A stretch of DNA of 64,000 nucleotides from Periplaneta americana (taxonomy: Eukaryota > Arthropoda > Insecta > Blattodea > Blattidae). Under the pieces are notes generated by a model. That model searched no databases, was not told the DNA's origin, and saw nothing but the letters and a program-made list of their open reading frames with translations. Positions 22,494 through 34,229 of the stretch are shown here, piece by piece. The stretch's first letter is position 1, and every line of letters begins with the position of its first letter. Both the position numbers and the translations under genes were made by a program. The stretch is taken from contig NC_091130.1 in NCBI RefSeq assembly GCF_040183065.1, positions 20,166,859 to 20,230,858 of the forward strand. Direction: 5' to 3'.

Positions 22494-22722
22494 TACGACG
22501 CTGTATCAACATGTAGGTTATTTAGCGTCTGAATGAAATGCAGGTGATAATGCCGGTGAAATGAGTCCGGGGTCCAGCACCGAAAGTTACCCAGCATTTG
22601 CTCGTATTGGGTTGAGGGAAAACCCCGGAAAAAACCTCAACCAGGTAACTTGCCCCGATCGGGATTCGAACCCGGGCCACCTGGTTTCGCGGCCAGACGC
22701 GCAGACCGTTACTCCACATGTG
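22494..22722 (-). mobile_element. tRNA-derived SINE
   Basis: On the minus strand: a tRNA-like head with GAGTAACGGTCTGCGCGTCTGG, B box CCCGGGTTCGAATCCC, then TTACCTGGTTGAGG, a TTTTTTCCGGGGTTTTCCC core, CTCAACCC, GCAAATGCTGGGTAACTTTC, GGACTCATTTCACCGGC and a tail domain with CAGCGTCGTAAAATAACCC. It is the intact reference for the interrupted copy at 4791-6400. Confidence 0.9.
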
Positions 22723-22879
22723 TGGACAAACCTCTTTTCCTACTAAGGCAATTATGTAAGGACAATTTTTAGGGCATTTTAAGGGCAATTTTGTAAAAGA
22801 TTTTTAGGTCATAAATGCATTGTTTTTAGGATATTTTTTCATGATTTATAGGTCATCAAAATCCTAACCCTAGTAATGT

Positions 22880-23092
22880 CTAAGAAATTTATGGATTTCT
22901 TGTTTCCTGAACTAGTGTGTAGTATACCCATAGTTTTGGATGTATTTTGTTTATGTATTTGTGTATATTTTCAATCTGTCTTTTGTTTCCTTTGTAAAGT
23001 ATTAGCATGTCGTCTACGTATCTGTGGCAGTAAATGATGTTGTCTGCGTGTTTGCTGTTGTCCTGGTTTAGAATGTATGTTGTATGTTATGT
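22880..23092 (-). pseudogene. Penelope-like element reverse transcriptase fragment
   Basis: The minus strand reads DNIIYCHRYVDDMLILYKGN followed by KINKIHPKLWVYYTLVQETR. YVDD is the RT active-site box, and the surrounding pattern (xYxRYVDDxLxIY, HPxLxFTxxxE) is that of Penelope-like retroelements. A stop and frameshift follow. Only the palm/YVDD segment survives. Confidence 0.75.
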
Positions 23093-23302
23093 TATTCATT
23101 GTTTACATATTACAAGTTAAGTGCATTTTATTTAAGGTTCTATATTAGCCTTTATAGTATGGCTGAATGAGAGATGATAACGTATTCACATCTGTAATTC
23201 CGTAAATGTTAAACAGTTGTTAGTGTACTATTGAAAATAGTAACTGTCAATTATCCGGAAAAAAGGTTCTTTTGGTTCGAATAAAATGGAATCTACAACA
23301 TA

Positions 23303-24363
23303 TCTATACTAATAATAAATCTGTAGCCAAATTTTTTCTGGTAAGTTTCGATTTTTAAAAAATAATTGGTGTTAACATGTATAATTAACCATCCTGAAAC
23401 CGAAAATTGTTTTTTTTTTAATTTTTGTTTGTATGTATGCCTGTCTGTCTGTATGTTTGTTACCTTTTCACGCGATAATGGCTGAACGGATTTCGATGAA
23501 AATTGGAATATAAATTAAGTTCGTTGTAACTTAGATTTTAGGCTATATGGCATTCAAAATACGTTATTTAAAAGGGTGATTATAAGGGGGCCTGAACTAA
23601 ATAAATCGAAATATCTCGCTTATTATTGCTATTTGTGAAAAATGTTACATAACATAAGTTTCTTTAAAAATAATTTCCGATAAGTTTTATTCTATGCAAA
23701 ATTTTGATAGGACTGATATTTAAGGATATACAAGACTTTTAAAATAACAATACAATACATTTTCACCGCCGCCTCAGATTATAGCGTTGTTGTTCCTACA
23801 GTAACTCCTATGTGCAAAATATAAAATTTTTGAGTAGGAAGGAAAAACACATTTATTCATTCCATGTCAATGGTACATAGGAGATAGTGAATTCTTACAT
23901 TTTCGAAAGTAAGAAATATAATTACATATCACTGTTTATGCTGTATCACTATTTAAGTTATTTGAAGGGTTCAGAACCATAGCGGGCCAAGCGTCGTTTA
24001 CTGAAGACGTAGAAAACAATGATTAAAATTAAGTTATTACCATAATTCAGTGGAAATATATAGCAAGTATTATAAAGTATACACATTAAAATTAAAAGAT
24101 ATGTCAATCGTCATTAAACTATGGTTGCATCTAATAACAATTAAGGAACATGTTAAAGGAATTGTCACTGCACCAAATGAGTGGTCTCTGGATCAAAATG
24201 ATCGCATTTTAATATTTAAATACAATTTAAATTAAGTAACATATTAAACGATTTATCCTTATATCAAACACGAATGTCCCCTGGATCAAACGTCCTATTT
24301 TAATTATGTAATTACTTTATATTTATTTCTAACAGGTGCAGCGGAGCGCACGGGCACGGCTAG
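23303..24363 (+). mobile_element. Non-autonomous Helitron (copy 2)
   Basis: Starts TCTATACTAATAATAAATCTG and ends GGGCACGGCTAG, with A before and T after (A/T target). GTGCAGCGGAGCGCAC at 24336-24351 lies just before the end, in the position of the Helitron terminal hairpin. It matches the minus-strand copy at 5036-6205 along its length but lacks that copy's internal 294-bp duplication. No coding frame. Near the 5' end is CGTGAAAAGGTAACAAACAT in reverse complement. Confidence 0.82.
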
Positions 24364-25475
24364 TTATGAATAAGAATACAGCATTTTCTAACATTCTGTG
24401 GTACTCAAAAAGAACATGTGCTGAAAAGAAAGTCGCTATTGTGTATTGCAAATTTATTGTGTATTGCTTATCATTTCTTTATTGTGTATTGTTTATATTG
24501 TGTATACCACTTGCCACAGGGTGCATGCCCACTTGCAGTGTAAATAAATGCATACATACATTTAGATAAAGAGATGTCGTGAACCAATGACGCTTCTACA
24601 ACGCGGATTGATACAACCTATGAGATTTCTTTCTTGACCTGAATGGATTGTGACCACCCTGTACGGAGACTTCATGGTACATGGAGTCCTTATCTCAAAA
24701 CATCGTCTGAATGCTCTTAAAGTTCGTCCATAGAATTTCCGAACACACTGTACAATGAACAACTGTAATGCCTTGTCAATATCCGACACGTTTTCAGAAA
24801 GCCTTAAATCGTAAACTTGTTGTAACCATGGTAACAGTGAAGGATTACCAGGGAGATAAAATCGCAGGCCATAGTATTATGTAACACGTTTTCAATTCAG
24901 ATACTAACAATAAACAAAAACAATCGCAACAAATCGTTTCGCTCTCCCATTTAAATCCCACAAGCGATTCTTCCGGTGAAATCTGTCGAATGACAAAGGA
25001 ATTAATATAGAATCGCGTCCGCCATTGTAAATCTGGAGTAAGATGGCGGTCTTAACCGATTTCAAGTCATAGAACAAGACCCAGCTGTCGGAATACATCC
25101 ATTCTTAATTCCAAAGCCCCCTGGACCATGCAGCTTCGTGGTTTCACATTCCCAAAGCCGGATTTCCTCATTCAGACGGAATCCGATAAAAACACAAAAA
25201 CGCACTCTGCGACTGTGTATCGACTTGGAGCACCTCGCTGAAATGTTACCAGTGTCGGACACGGATTGTCTCAAGGCCCATTCATATTACAACATGTTCC
25301 TTCAACTTTCTGCTGCAACCGCTCCTCTCGGAAATTCCTTCCAATGCCCGAGAACATCGTCCCAGATATCATGTTACACATATTTTGTGAGACATATGAT
25401 TTCCTTGTTTTACATATGTTATTTTTTACATGGTTTCCAATTATTAGGCCTATATGCATAATCAACAGTAATCTC
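24364..25475. other. No gene recognised
   Basis: A minus-strand frame at 24562-24789 (TLRAFRRCFEIRT) faintly resembles the N-terminal helix-turn-helix of Tc1/mariner transposases but is too short to call. The stretch 25120-25370 is GC-richer than its surroundings with open frames on both strands. I see no convincing splice sites or known domain. Confidence 0.4.
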
Positions 25476-25636
25476 ACTAGACGTTTTGATTTTATCGATA
25501 AATCTGCGAGTGGAACACGAGCAGATTTATCTAGAGAAAATCAAAACTCGAGTGGATTTAATTGACTATTACACGATTAGAAGAAAGTATATAAAGATTA
25601 GAAGTAACTAAGTACTCCAATACAATAAAATATTAA

Positions 25637-25884
25637 TTGAGGGGCTTAGAACAAAAAGCACGTAAGTGACATTATTAAAAAAAATGAGGTTAGTGCGTGT
25701 TGTGATAGCCCAAAAGGATGTTTCTTTGGGATAAAATCAGGCAAGTGATCACACTGTGCAGTGCTGGTATATGGGCATCATTTCACCAAACTAGTGTATA
25801 ATATTTCATTGTAGAACTTTAACTGTAATTTCCTCAAAACTAGGTTTATGTCACTTACCTGCTTTTTGTTCTAAGCCCCTCAAT
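25637..25884. mobile_element. MITE inside family K copy A
   Basis: About 30-bp inverted repeats beginning TTGAGGGGCTTAGAACAAAA and ending TTTTGTTCTAAGCCCCTCAA. Copy B of the host repeat lacks it (ACAATTTGACTTACG continuous there). Length about 248 bp; no coding. Confidence 0.8.
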
Positions 25885-26775
25885 TGACTTACGAAAATAT
25901 AACTGTCTTCAAATGTATTATTGTACCATCTCAACATTACAAATATTACGCTAGATGCATGCTAGATGGCAGTAGTGAGCAATGCCTTCTCGTCGAGAAG
26001 TTCTCGATCTATACACGATGGCAATGTTACTAGTCAAGAAGGCTTTGTTGATTCAGTTTCATTTCTATTAAAACAGTTGCATTCCATTTCAATTATCAGA
26101 ATCCCAGTAATCAACGTCATTTGACAGATGATTTTCAATTAATCTTAATATTAAACAATCTCTGATACGTGACTATCCATAATATCATATAGCAGAAGCT
26201 ATAACATAACCTAACTAACATACACAAGTGTTAGAAAAGTTTTAATTAACGACGATGATATAAAAAATAAACATGAATAATTTGAAAAGGAATAATTATT
26301 GAATGTACAATTTTCAAATTTGAATGTGGTTGGTGCTTCAATTGATGTTATATTGGACGTGTGCGTAATAGAAGTGGAACTCGTTGATTTAGGCCTACAT
26401 GGTGTATTCAACTTATTCAGGATTTCCGAATGAATAATTTTAAAAGAAATAATTATTGAATGTACAATTTTCAAATTTGAATGTGGTTGGTGGTTCAATT
26501 GATGTTATATTGGACATGTGCATAATAGAAGTGGAACTCGTTGATTTAGGCCTACATGGTGTATTCAACTTATTCAGGATTTTCGAATGGTGCTCTTCAT
26601 TTATTTGTAAATCGGATTTCAGAAGATGCATAGGTATAATCAGTGATTTTTATTAATTCTTGTTCTTGAATGCTAATGCGAGTCATATTTGAAACTGCTG
26701 TGCATCGACTGGAGTGGTTTGTAATTATATATTTGACGTCCAGACCAGCGTAGTTTCAAATGTTGGCAAAGAAAG

Positions 26776-26866
26776 AAACAAATGCTAGGGACGCGATAAA
26801 ATTAAACGAATGCTAGGGACGCGATAAAATTAAACAAATGCTAGGGACGCGATAAAATTGTGCGAT
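26776..26866. repeat. Three 29-bp direct repeats
   Basis: Units of AAAC(A/G)AATGCTAGGGACGCG followed by ATAAAATT, nearly identical. The same array is at 62940-63025 in the other family K copy. Confidence 0.9.
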
Positions 26867-27066
26867 AAGCATCCATGATTGGTTGAAATACGTCCTTTCG
26901 TACCGTTTTATTGGTCAAAAGTAGTATGACGTAGTAAGAGTGTAATAGTCACCTTGATCATGCACTGATTTACTAATCAGCTGAAAACATTCATACATCT
27001 TGATACTTCTAGATATATTCCGTTCGTCGTCAAGTTCTTCTTCATCTTAGAACTTCTTGTAGTCCA

Positions 27067-27170
27067 CGGTAGTGTTGTAATTGCTGTACTAGCCTTTGTA
27101 TTCGAGGCACACGGGTTCAAACCTGGTCGAGAACGATGGATTTTAGATGCCGATAACATTTTTAGCATGA
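27067..27170 (+). mobile_element. tRNA-like SINE head
   Basis: GGCACACGGGTTCAAACCTGG contains a good B box and is followed by GAGAACGATGGATTTTA. TAGTGTTGTAATTGCTG lies where a diverged A box would be. It looks like the 5' part of a SINE whose body is missing or unrecognised. Confidence 0.5.
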
Positions 27171-27227
27171 CAAAACAAAGCTGTGGATCCAGTCCTCTTA
27201 TTTTTATTGGATGTAAAGACTTTTTAA

Positions 27228-28436
27228 GGGGAGGGGATGGTATTTTTTAAAACCTTTTTCCTATTTGGTGTAAAATAATAATTTTTTGCATGTAGAGAGC
27301 TCATAGCTGTGGCAACTCAACCAAATAAAATATTTTGAAAAAAAAAAAATTATTTGGGGGCCCAAAATTGAAAAAACATATACCCAATGCAGGATTGTAC
27401 TAAAACCGATATATCTAAACCATTTTTAAAGATAGATTCACACAGTTTTTTGCAATGTACTTGCAAAAGCATGTTCTACAAACTGTCTGTAACAGAATTT
27501 TGACATTTGTAAAATAAATAATTAAAATTTAATAACAATTTTATGATTTCCTTTCTTGCAAACAAACGGACGTATTTTTTAAATGAAATCAATTAACAAA
27601 ATTTTCTTACAGAGAAAAATTTCCTAATAGTCTACTGAATGTGTGTTCTAAATTTCATGCATGTATCTTTAATAGTTCAGAAATTATATCCATTTTTGTC
27701 TCGCAATGTATAAAAAAAAAAGAAGTTACTGGAAAACGATAAAAGCCGGCGTGTGATGGCGCAGGAAGTTTAAAAATGACGTCTCAACATCCGATAAGGG
27801 CACAAATACCCACAAAATGTTATGCAATGCATTCCACACATATCAAAGGGTATTTTAAAGAAAAAAAAATTGAAAATTCAATTTATCGGAAACAACAATA
27901 AAAGTGGGCGAGTGATTTAAAAATCCATAACGCAGGAAGTTTAAAAATGGCGACTCAACATCCGGTAAGGGCACAAATACCCACAAAATGTTATGCTATG
28001 CATTCCACACATATCAAAGGGTATTTTAAAGAATTTTTTTTTTTTTTTGAAAATTTAATTTACCGGAAACAACAATAAAAGTGGGCGAGTAATTTAAAAA
28101 TCCATAACGCAGGAAGTTTAAAAATGGCGACTCAACATCCGATAAGGGCACAAATACCCACAAAATGTTATGCTATGCATTCCACACATATCAAAGGGTA
28201 TTTTAAAGAGAAAAAAATTTTTTGAAAATTTAATTTATCGGAAACAACAATAAAAGTGGGCGAGTGATTTAAATATCCATAACGCAGGAAGTTTAAAAAT
28301 GGCGACTCAACATCCGATAAGGGCACAAATACCCACAAAATTTTATGCTATGCATTCCACGCATATCATAGAGTATTTTAAAGAATTTTTTTTTTAAATA
28401 AATTCATTTTTCACAAAAAAATACTATCCTCTCCCC
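27228..28436. mobile_element. TTAA-flanked element carrying a tandem array
   Basis: TTAA at 27224-27227 and 28437-28440. Inverted ends GGGGAGGGGATGGTATTTTT and AAATACTATCCTCTCCCC. TTAA targets are typical of piggyBac-type elements, although the terminal bases are not the usual CCC. Most of the right half is four tandem units of about 171-177 bp (units near 27761, 27932, 28109, 28284), each with GCAGGAAGTTTAAAAATG, GGCACAAATACCCACAAAAT and GGAAACAACAATAAAAGTGG. No coding frame. Confidence 0.75.
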
Positions 28437-28440
28437 TTAA

Positions 28441-29744
28441 CGTTTATTGTTGTTTATTGTTAATAAAATAACATTGACAGAAATACAATCTTAGTTCTTC
28501 CCTTAAGGAGCAAAAAACTCGTGCTCAGGGAGGTATCTAAACACAAAGATAAACACAAAGATAATTTTTTGACACAAATTGGGTGAAGAAAAAAAAATGT
28601 ACAGGAACAAATTAAATTTAAAAATACAATTTCAATTTTAACAATTTAAGTCATACAAATACATATAGGTACATATTAAATCAATATATATTCTGTAAAA
28701 ATTAAATTCCTAACGCTATTTTTGAAATTTCTGACACTAAAATTTTCCAAATTTGGGTATTTATCAATTATTTTATTGTATAACCTTGGACCAAAGTAGA
28801 TACCATGGCTCAGAGCTGTGCTTGTGAAACACTTTGGTTTCTCTAGTCGTATAAAATCGGATCTTTTAGTTCCATATTTATGATGATACAATTTGAATTT
28901 ACTACGGTTTTTATGTATGAAGATTAATAAGGCAATATAATAAATCTGTTTAATTTTCAAAACATTAAAATCAGTAAACAAAAGCTCGGATGAGTAATCA
29001 ATTGGTTTATTAAGGCATATTTTAATTATTCTTTTCTGAATAAGTATTAGTGGAGTGAGATTAGAATTACAAGCATTTCCCCACCCTAAAATTCCATACT
29101 AGAGAATGGATTGAAATAAAGCTAAATAAATGAGACGTAAAATATTAATTGGTAAATATGACCGAAGTATAACAAAGATATAAATTGTTTTACGTAATCT
29201 ATTGCATAAATATGTAATATGTTTATTCCATCGTAAGTGTTGGTCGATTGTAATGCCTAAATACTTAACTTCTGAGGATTCGGTTAATAATGGGACATTC
29301 ACAATTTTGAGAAGAACAATCTGAATGATGAATTTTGAGCCTAAAGGAAGATTGAGGAGATTGAAGACCACTGGACCTTAGTGAAAATGGAACAACAGTT
29401 GTTTTGGATGTGTTTAAGGAAAGAGCGTTTGAATCAAACCACTCTTTAATTACCTGTAATCCATTATTCGCATTAATATAAGTGCCTTCCCAAGATTGTT
29501 CACCAAAAAGAATTACGGTATCATCCGCATATGAATATATAACCCCATTATATTTGCGTAAATCTGATAATAACAAATCATTTATATAAATCAAGAATAA
29601 AATTGGACCAAGAACTGTGCCCTGAGGGACCCCTACTTTTATGTTTTGAGTAAAACTAAATTCATTATCAATTTTAGTTACTTGATTTCTGTTATTCAAA
29701 GATGAGTTAAATAAACTTAGAACATTACCATTAATGCCTAACAA
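28441..29744 (-). pseudogene. LINE reverse transcriptase, Jockey/CR1-like, C-terminal part
   Basis: Minus strand. The RT palm reads VGVPQGTVLGPILFLIYIND then SYADDTVILFG (YADD active site), followed by KEWFDSNALSLNTSKT, VKYLGITIDQHLRWNKHI and LRKTIYIFVILRSYLP. The C terminus contains LKIKQIYYIALLIFIHKNRS and FGPRLYNKIIDKYPNL. At least two frame breaks (near 29270 and 29000). A 3' untranslated region of about 230 bp ends in CAATAAA-type repeats directly against the TTAA of the preceding element. The element is truncated 5' of the RT. A second copy of the family lies at 46873-47661. Confidence 0.9.
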
Positions 29745-30194
29745 AGACTAATCACAGAAGATATGAAAATAGATTAGCAAAACTGGAGCGACATTGATAG
29801 GGAAGAAAACCGCACAAATCTTAACAGAATGCCTGGAATATTATTTCATATACTCTGCAGGGTCTAGCAAGGAGTGACGATATGTTGGATACAGTTAATT
29901 TCGCTGCAACGCCCAAAACTACGCCGCAATATTATTATGATATCTTGGAGGTGGCAGTGTCTTCTTAAACAGTCATTTCCTCTTCACGTCGCTCGTCAGT
30001 TGCAGAGGAGTTACGGGACATTTATATCTGATGCCGCTTGATGGCCCAGCAGATGGTCGAACGAAGGGACAGCCAGTCCGTCGCCGGTCCGACAGGGACA
30101 ACAAGAATACCCAAACCGCCCTTCAGTGAGAAGTACTTCTGCAGTAATTGTCACGGAGTAGGCCTACAGAGACAGCCAACATTTCTTCGGAATA
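29745..30194. other. No gene recognised
   Basis: Moderate GC content, no recognised domain or repeat, and no convincing exon signals. Confidence 0.45.
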
Positions 30195-30196
30195 TA

Positions 30197-30874
30197 CAGG
30201 GTGCGTCAGAAAGAACGGATGGATTTCACATGGCAAGAAAATTGTAAAGATTCATCAAATCAAAAATTTATTGTTATCAACATATTCACCAATACATGCA
30301 GTTTATTTATGGAAAACAACATTATCCATATGATGTCCTTGGCTTTCAATACAGGCATCGAGGCGTTTTCTGATGTTCGCCATCACTTTCACAGTCATAG
30401 CTGGTGCAATTGCCACGATTTCTTCACGAATCGCTGTCTTCAGTTCGTCCAGTGTATGTGGTCGATGTTTACAAACTTACGCCTTCAAATGGTCCCAAAG
30501 AAAGAAGTCGCAGGGCGCGAGATCTTACCGTAGCCTCGGACAATCTCGGTGCAATAGAATTTCGTCCAGGTGATTTCTTCTTTCATGTTGAACCTGTGAT
30601 ACGAAATGAAGCCACCCACCGCAAAATTGTATTCCGAGTAGGAATCCTAGCGTGACATCCGATGTCGAAATGAGTCCTGAGTGGCGATCACAGACTCTTC
30701 ATTTTTCAAAAATGTCTCTACGATGAAAGCACGTTGTACACCAGACCAACACCATATTCTCAACTGAAACTGCATTCTATGGCTGACCCAACAGTCGTGG
30801 TCCCCCTCACTATATCTCTCTCCTCCTTATGTATCGATAGTTTGAAATCCATCCGTTCTTTCTGACGCACCCTT
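30197..30874 (-). mobile_element. Tc1/mariner-type internal-deletion derivative (element 2)
   Basis: Inverted ends CAGGGTGCGTCAGAAAGAAC and GTTCTTTCTGACGCACCC, TA on both sides, about 680 bp. The minus strand keeps the C-terminal third of a transposase. LAPCDFFLWDHLK carries the third catalytic Asp and is followed by HRPHTLDELKTAIREEI and MANIRKRLDACIESQGHH, ending near 30325. The first two catalytic Asp residues are deleted. Compare the larger mariner at 10565-12858, whose C-terminal DFYLWG motif is alike. Confidence 0.85.
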
Positions 30875-30884
30875 TATATGATAA

Positions 30885-31224
30885 GAACTTTCTTGTGTTA
30901 AATATTAACGTACCTTGTTAACATGTTTCGACCTATTTTGGGTCATCTTCGGAACTGGTCGTTGTTGGTCTTGACGCCTCTTGTTTCCTGTGTGGGTGCG
31001 TTCGTAGTGTAGAGTCAAAGAGTGTATGTGTTTTGAAATTGAGTTGTGTTGAGAATATCGTTGGGGTGTGTTTTCGTGTGTCTGTATATTTCATATTGTT
31101 GTAGTGTGTTGAGTTTCTGGCTTTTTGGTTGGATGTGCAGTATTTCCATGTCTGTGTTGATGTCTCTGTAGGTGTGGTTGGCATTTGTGATGTGTTCTGC
31201 ATATGTGGAGGTGTTTTGTATCAT
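30885..31224 (-). pseudogene. Penelope-like element, C-terminal endonuclease tail and 3' end
   Basis: The minus strand reads AEHITNANHTYRDINTDMEI, LHIQPKSQKLNTLQQYEIYR and HTKTHPNDILN, the region after the GIY-YIG motif of Penelope-type endonucleases in arthropods (from memory). The 3' end has GAAGATGACCCAAAATAGGT followed by CGAAACATGTTAAC, a short-stem motif common at Penelope ends and reminiscent of a minimal hammerhead core. A frame slip occurs near 31060. The RT is not attached. Confidence 0.72.
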
Positions 31225-31329
31225 GTAAGTAAATCATTAGACGTAGGTATGTTTAGAATCAATTACTGCTGAATTTACATCACATTAAATTACGTTATTT
31301 TATGGGGACTCTAAACATTGAAATTCTTT

Positions 31330-31462
31330 ATTAGTAGGCCTTTCAACATTTATTGTTAGCAGAGTGCTAACTCTTTTTACTGAAAGGCGGTTTCTAATTC
31401 CAGTTTTTACAAGATTCATGCACCTAAATCCTCGCTCACAATTTACAGTATGCGATGGAATT
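31330..31462 (-). pseudogene. hAT transposase C-terminal fragment (older relic)
   Basis: Minus strand reads HTVNCERGFRCMNLVKTGIR then NRLSVKRVSTLLTINVERPT, matching the hAT dimerisation domain pattern (xxCERGFSxMNxxxxxxRxxL). The reading continues at low quality on the far side of the hAT element at 31471-33259 (about 33268-33500), so that younger element inserted into this older transposase gene. Confidence 0.7.
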
Positions 31463-31799
31463 GTATAAATCAGCGTTTCTCAAACTATGGTCCGCGGACC
31501 ACCTGTGGTCCTCGAGGTCTGCCCTTCTGGTCCTTCAAAAAAGACAGAAGAAAAAATGAAATTCAAACGAATTGCGTATCACACTACAGTTGAAAATATC
31601 TGAGTTTGAAAATGACACATGTCAATTGCCTTTCACTTTTTCTCCCAGTCCTACATACTGACATTATATTTAAATTTATTACCTACTCGTCTACCGACTT
31701 CCCACTCTACTCTCAGCAACAAAAGAGGGATTTAAAGCACTATGAACGTGGTGTTTCTCGCCATCTTTTCCCTGCACACCAGTTGATGACATATGGCTA

Positions 31800-32297
31800 A
31801 GTACATTGGCATATCTTTCAGATGTATTCTCAAAACAAAACGAACTAAATCTCTGTTTACAAGGTAATTCCTTGACTGTTCTCAATGCGCATGAGGAAAT
31901 AGTGCTCGAGAGAAAACTCGGTTTGTGGGTCAGTTGCGTAAAACAGAGGATTTTTTCACTATTACCAACCCTAGAGTCTTTTTTGGTTGAAATGATTTCG
32001 TTATTATTCATTATTATGCAATGACATATGTTCGCATCTCGAAACTCTGAGGTCACAAATTCGAACTTATTCTCCAAGTAAATATGACAAATTTTCATGG
32101 GTTCGTGAGTGCTTAATAGATTATAATTCAGTTTGCTTCTATGTATCTGTGTGAGAAAGGGTTTTCACCACTAACTCTAATAAAAACAAAGTACCGTAAT
32201 CGACTCGATGTATGTGACGATTTCAGACTTAAGCTTACCAACATACATCCAAACATAGAACTGTGCAAGAATCGGCAGCCTTATCTATCTCATTAAT
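31800..32297 (+). pseudogene. hAT transposase (ZBED5/FAM200-like), decayed
   Basis: Two recognisable parts. The first, from about 31806, reads AYLSDVFSKQNELNLCLQGN then LERKLGLWVSCVKQ, the central helical region of ZBED5-like proteins. The second, 32132-32297, reads ASMYLCEKGFSPLTLIKTKY then RNRLDVCDDFRLKLTNIHPN, the hAT C-terminal dimerisation domain, and ends at a stop just before 32300. The BED finger and most of the RNase H-like catalytic core are missing between and before these parts. Nonfunctional. Confidence 0.85.
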
Positions 32298-32320
32298 ATG
32301 AGTACCAACATTTATTTTGT

Positions 32321-32969
32321 TTATGCTCGACCATGCCGAAATGTAGTAATTATACACCTGGTAGCAGACCTTTAATGCATGTCATTAAAGTACACCTACT
32401 CATTAAAGGTCAGGTCTTTCAGCCAATGACGACTCAGGTTACAACTGTTCAGCCAATGACAGGTCAGCTTTCTACCGTAAAAAACCGCAAGTATCGATTA
32501 TTCTCGGATATTCAATCGAAAGAGAATTAGCGAAAAGTCACGGAGGCTGGAAATCCAATACTGTCGCAGAAGGTTATGTTCTGTTACTATAATAATTAGC
32601 GTTAATTGTAAATAATATTCAAATAAATTCAATTTGTCATCTCGTTTTTCAATGTCTAATTTAATTTCAATGTTATCTCTGTAGGTTCTTATGCCCTAGC
32701 AAGGTCAATGTGGACATCTGTTTCTCGGAAAAAATCAATACTTTCGCGTCTGCGCACATCTCACAACATACGGGACATTGCTCCAGGTCAGATACAATAA
32801 AATTAATAATATCAAGTTAGAAATATGGTCGAGCATAAAAAGTCGTATGAAACTCGCCTATAATGGTAATTAAGAAGCTCGTATGAAAATTATGAAACTC
32901 GCTTGCGCTCGTTTCATAAATATCCATACTCACTTCTTAATTACCTTCATTATAGGCTCGTTGCATAAT
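32321..32969 (+). mobile_element. Palindrome-ended element P, copy 2
   Basis: Inverted relative to the copy at 16428-17104. Begins TTATGCTCGACCATGCCG and ends in the nested hairpin GGTAATTAAGAAGC...GCTTGCGCTCGTTTCATA...TTCTTAATTACC, then GGCTCGTTGCATAA. It lies inside hAT element 3 downstream of the transposase stop. Confidence 0.75.
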
Positions 32970-33267
32970 GTACTGTTAGTTAATAAGTTAAAGATTATCC
33001 AAACTCTAATAGCCTTGACTTATTTAAAAAAAAAACGAAAATGAATTTTTTCTATTAACATTAACTTAATTAGTTAATACTAATATAGAATTAATTTTAA
33101 TTAATGAATTGTTTTAAAATATAAACATGCTATACTGATATTAAAATATGCTACAAAAATGACAAATTTTCTTTCGAAGGGAACAAGAGTAAGGTGGTCT
33201 GCGGAACTGTTCTGACTTTAAAAAGTGGTCCCCACTTCAAAAAAGTTTGAGAAAAGCTGGTATAAAT

Positions 33268-34229
33268 CAATTAGAAGAAACTGTTCACTTAACTTACATG
33301 AATTGCACCAACTGCTTGAAATCCATTCCTGAACATCTATTTCTCAACACCTTTTTGAACATGTCCATGCTATTAGCATTTAATTTAATTTCAGATTAGT
33401 TCAAACACATCTCTGATACAATTTTCTTCATTACCATCTTCGTTTTTGAAGTCCAATGTGGTGGTCACATTTTTGGACATTTACATTCAAAGTTTGTTGC
33501 ATTTTTAGGAAGTAGCAAAATGCGTCAAATGCGACTGTGGGGTAAACCCTGAAGAAAATTAAAAATATATGCTCAGATGACCTTGTCTGAAACTTAAAAC
33601 TTAGTTACGAGTTTCTATTTCACTGCAAATAAGATATTTAATTACGTAAGAACCCTACCCTAGTAACGAGGGACAGATGTCTTTAGACACCCAGTCAGAG
33701 TGGATCCAGATCCGAGGCCTTGCGTATGAGTAAGTAGGTAATGAAAACACAAACCAGCCTATTCATGTGCATGGCTAGTGGCTACGTGACAAGAGGAAAA
33801 AAAAAAAAAAAACAGACAGTAACACTAAGTAATATTTAAATAGCCATTATAATAAAAATTTCAACTTAACGCTTATAGTATTTTTACGATGTGTGAACAA
33901 ACACAAAAAGTAATTCCACATCGTTAAGTTTTTCATACCAGTATCCGTCATCGTTTGATAGTTATGAAAAAGACAATGTGGAAGAGGTGGGGAGGGGGCT
34001 AATGTACGCAAGCTGTTGCCATAACGCGGACCCAAGGACCCTGCCTGCGCTATAAACGTGAAAACGAGAGAGTGGTCGGCACTACTTCATTATCTGACGA
34101 TAAATCATTGGTAAACGATCCGTGGGGAGCAACCCTCTGGTTTATACCTGGTGTGCTGAAGACTTCCAGCAAACTATCAAGTCTTTCTCTATGAAATTTA
34201 ATAATTATAACGTCCATTTTAATGACTGC
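33268..34229. other. Degraded hAT flank, otherwise nothing recognised
   Basis: The first 250 bp or so appear to continue the older hAT relic on the minus strand. The remainder, to the (TAA)n tract at 34230, has no recognised feature except one arm of an inverted repeat at 34138-34235. Confidence 0.4.

Larger units (their letters stand above)
25478..26955. mobile_element. Hairpin-ended repeat family K, copy A
   Basis: Collinear with 62036-63117 apart from a nested MITE (25637-25884) and an internal 157-bp tandem duplication (units near 26301 and 26458). It opens with a hairpin in which GATTTTATC and AGATTTATC sequences pair around an ACTCG/CGAGT centre. TGACTATTACACGATT near 25563 is inverted at the far end (GTGTAATAGTCA near 26940). 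Three 29-bp direct repeats (AAATGCTAGGGACGCGATAA) lie at 26776-26866. Superfamily unknown. Confidence 0.7.
31471..33259 (+). mobile_element. hAT transposon (element 3), ZBED5/FAM200-like
   Basis: Ends CAGCGTTTCTCAAACTATGG and AGTTTGAGAAAAGCTG, the CAG-TTCTCAAAC type of hAT terminus. The left end continues with GTCCGCGGACCAC. The 8-bp duplication GTATAAAT is exact on both sides (31463-31470, 33260-33267). It carries a decayed transposase (31800-32297) and a nested palindrome-ended element (32321-32969). Confidence 0.93.

Noticed and set aside
26211-26631. Two similar minus-strand frames suggesting a tandem gene
   Set aside because: They are a 157-bp duplication inside repeat family K and the second genomic copy is not open.
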